Below are positions 5,259 through 6,013 of a stretch of DNA of 6,013 nt, one piece after another. The notes below the pieces were generated by a model, which was given only the letters and a program-made list of their open reading frames with translations, searched no databases and was not told the DNA's origin. A program made the position numbers and the translations under genes. Each line of letters opens with the position of its first letter. Position 1 is the first letter of the stretch. Origin of the DNA: Alphaproteobacteria bacterium (GTDB lineage Bacteria > Pseudomonadota > Alphaproteobacteria > Micropepsales > Micropepsaceae); the NCBI GenBank assembly GCA_003451645.1, contig DMER01000196.1:3978-9990 (forward strand). Reading direction: 5' to 3'.

Positions 5259-6013
5259 ATGGCGATGGAGACGCAGGACCATTCGAGCCTCGAGCGCCGT
5301 GTGTGCCTCGAGCAACTGCGCACGAATGGCACGCAGGTCCTCACCATCCTCGCGACCACGCCGCTCTGGGCGCTGCTGATCGCCTATAGCTTCTCTGGCC
5401 CCTTTCCAGCCTTCGGCGTCGTGCCGGCGCCGACCTTGGTCACCTGGGTTGTCATCGTGACCTTTGCCTGCGGTCTTGGTGCGATCTTCACGCTTTGGTC
5501 GCGCAGCCACATTGCGGAGGCCCTGCAGCCCAATCTCTGGCTCCTGGTCAATGGCGCCTACGGCGTCGGCGCGCTCGTCAATGCAGCCTGGGCGCTGGCC
5601 TTCTGGCTGTTGTGGATTGATGGCAATGTGGCCAACCACTTGTTCCTGACCACGCTTATGATCGCCGCGATCATGAACTCGGTTTTGGGCCGAAACTCAG
5701 ACTCCATGGCCGTTTTCACTGCCGTTCTGCCTGTTGGCCTCATCGTGCAAGCAAAGTGGCTAACCGGCAACTCGGAGATCGCAAGCCTTTATGCGATCCT
5801 CAATCCGCTCTGGATCACATGGTTGCTGATCCAGGTTCACTCCGTCTGCAAACAAAACCTGTCGGCGATCCGCGCACGCTTTGAGAACGAAGCGCTGGCC
5901 GAAGCTTTAATCGTCGCCCGCGACGAGGCCGAGCGCAGCCGCAAATTCGCCGAGCACGCCAATGCGACCAAGACCGCCTTTCTGGCGAATATGAGCCATG
6001 AGCTGCGCACGCC
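5259..6013 (+). CDS. Membrane sensor histidine kinase, N-terminal part (cut by window end)
   Basis: The frame is open from 5259 to the last base, giving 251 complete codons. About six hydrophobic segments (near residues 25-45, 57-80, 95-119, 128-145, 150-167 and 176-195) form an integral membrane sensor region that I cannot assign to a named domain. A charged, probably coiled-coil linker follows (about 203-240), then the HisKA H-box FLANMSHELRT with the phospho-accepting His247. The ATPase domain, and any receiver domain, lie beyond the window. The FLANMSHELRTP form of the H-box is common in hybrid kinases, so a hybrid is possible but unproven. It would autophosphorylate His247 and pass the phosphate to a response regulator. 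The ATG at 5259 has no strong Shine-Dalgarno; an ATG two codons later (5265) is equally possible, and the frame is closed by a TAG at 5181. The 143 bases upstream, back to the reductase stop, contain no other gene. Confidence 0.88.
   Translation, partial: MAMETQDHSSLERRVCLEQLRTNGTQVLTILATTPLWALLIAYSFSGPFPAFGVVPAPTLVTWVVIVTFACGLGAIFTLWSRSHIAEALQPNLWLLVNGAYGVGALVNAAWALAFWLLWIDGNVANHLFLTTLMIAAIMNSVLGRNSDSMAVFTAVLPVGLIVQAKWLTGNSEIASLYAILNPLWITWLLIQVHSVCKQNLSAIRARFENEALAEALIVARDEAERSRKFAEHANATKTAFLANMSHELRT

Noticed and set aside
5166..5639. 157-codon open frame on the minus strand
   Set aside because: It is antisense to the histidine kinase, whose frame has membrane segments and an H-box; the minus-strand product is low-complexity, charged and resembles no family.

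Overview
The window reads as chromosomal DNA from a GC-rich bacterium, most likely an alphaproteobacterium. That placement is an inference from codon use (G/C-rich third positions throughout) and from gene content: an MpaB/rubber-oxygenase-type DUF2236 protein beside an Old Yellow Enzyme, and a DUF2975 membrane protein paired with a small XRE regulator. I cannot assign a genus. I see no transposase, integrase, tRNA, rRNA or CRISPR array, and codon use looks even across the genes, so nothing marks the window as recently acquired.

Layout, left to right. (1) 109-1092 (+): membrane-anchored alpha/beta hydrolase of the BAAT C-terminal type. (2) 1126-1758 (-): lipoprotein of unknown function, convergent with the hydrolase. 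(3) About 1759-1848: short AT-rich divergent promoter region with a perfect palindrome and a direct repeat. (4) 1849-2376 and 2382-2618 (+): a two-gene operon of a four-helix DUF2975 membrane protein and a small YozG-like XRE regulator. (5) 2627-3556 (-): DUF2236 oxygenase-like protein, whose stop codon lies 8 bases from the regulator's stop codon. (6) 3557-3825: divergent intergenic region holding a striking array of four octamers, GTTTCGTT twice then GTTACGTT twice, spaced 10, 11 and 10 bases apart. (7) 3826-5115 (+): NADH:flavin oxidoreductase of the Old Yellow Enzyme family. (8) 5259 to the window end (+): N-terminal part of a membrane histidine kinase, cut just after its H-box.

Two groupings look functional. 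The DUF2975/XRE pair is a compact membrane-plus-DNA-binding regulatory module, and its promoter region carries candidate operator sequences. The DUF2236 protein and the Old Yellow Enzyme form a divergent redox pair around a shared control region, with the octamer array pressed against the reductase start codon. The array is the most distinctive unexplained element here. It looks like a binding site for an unknown regulator on one face of the helix. I did not find a wholly new multi-gene system that the sequence alone would prove.
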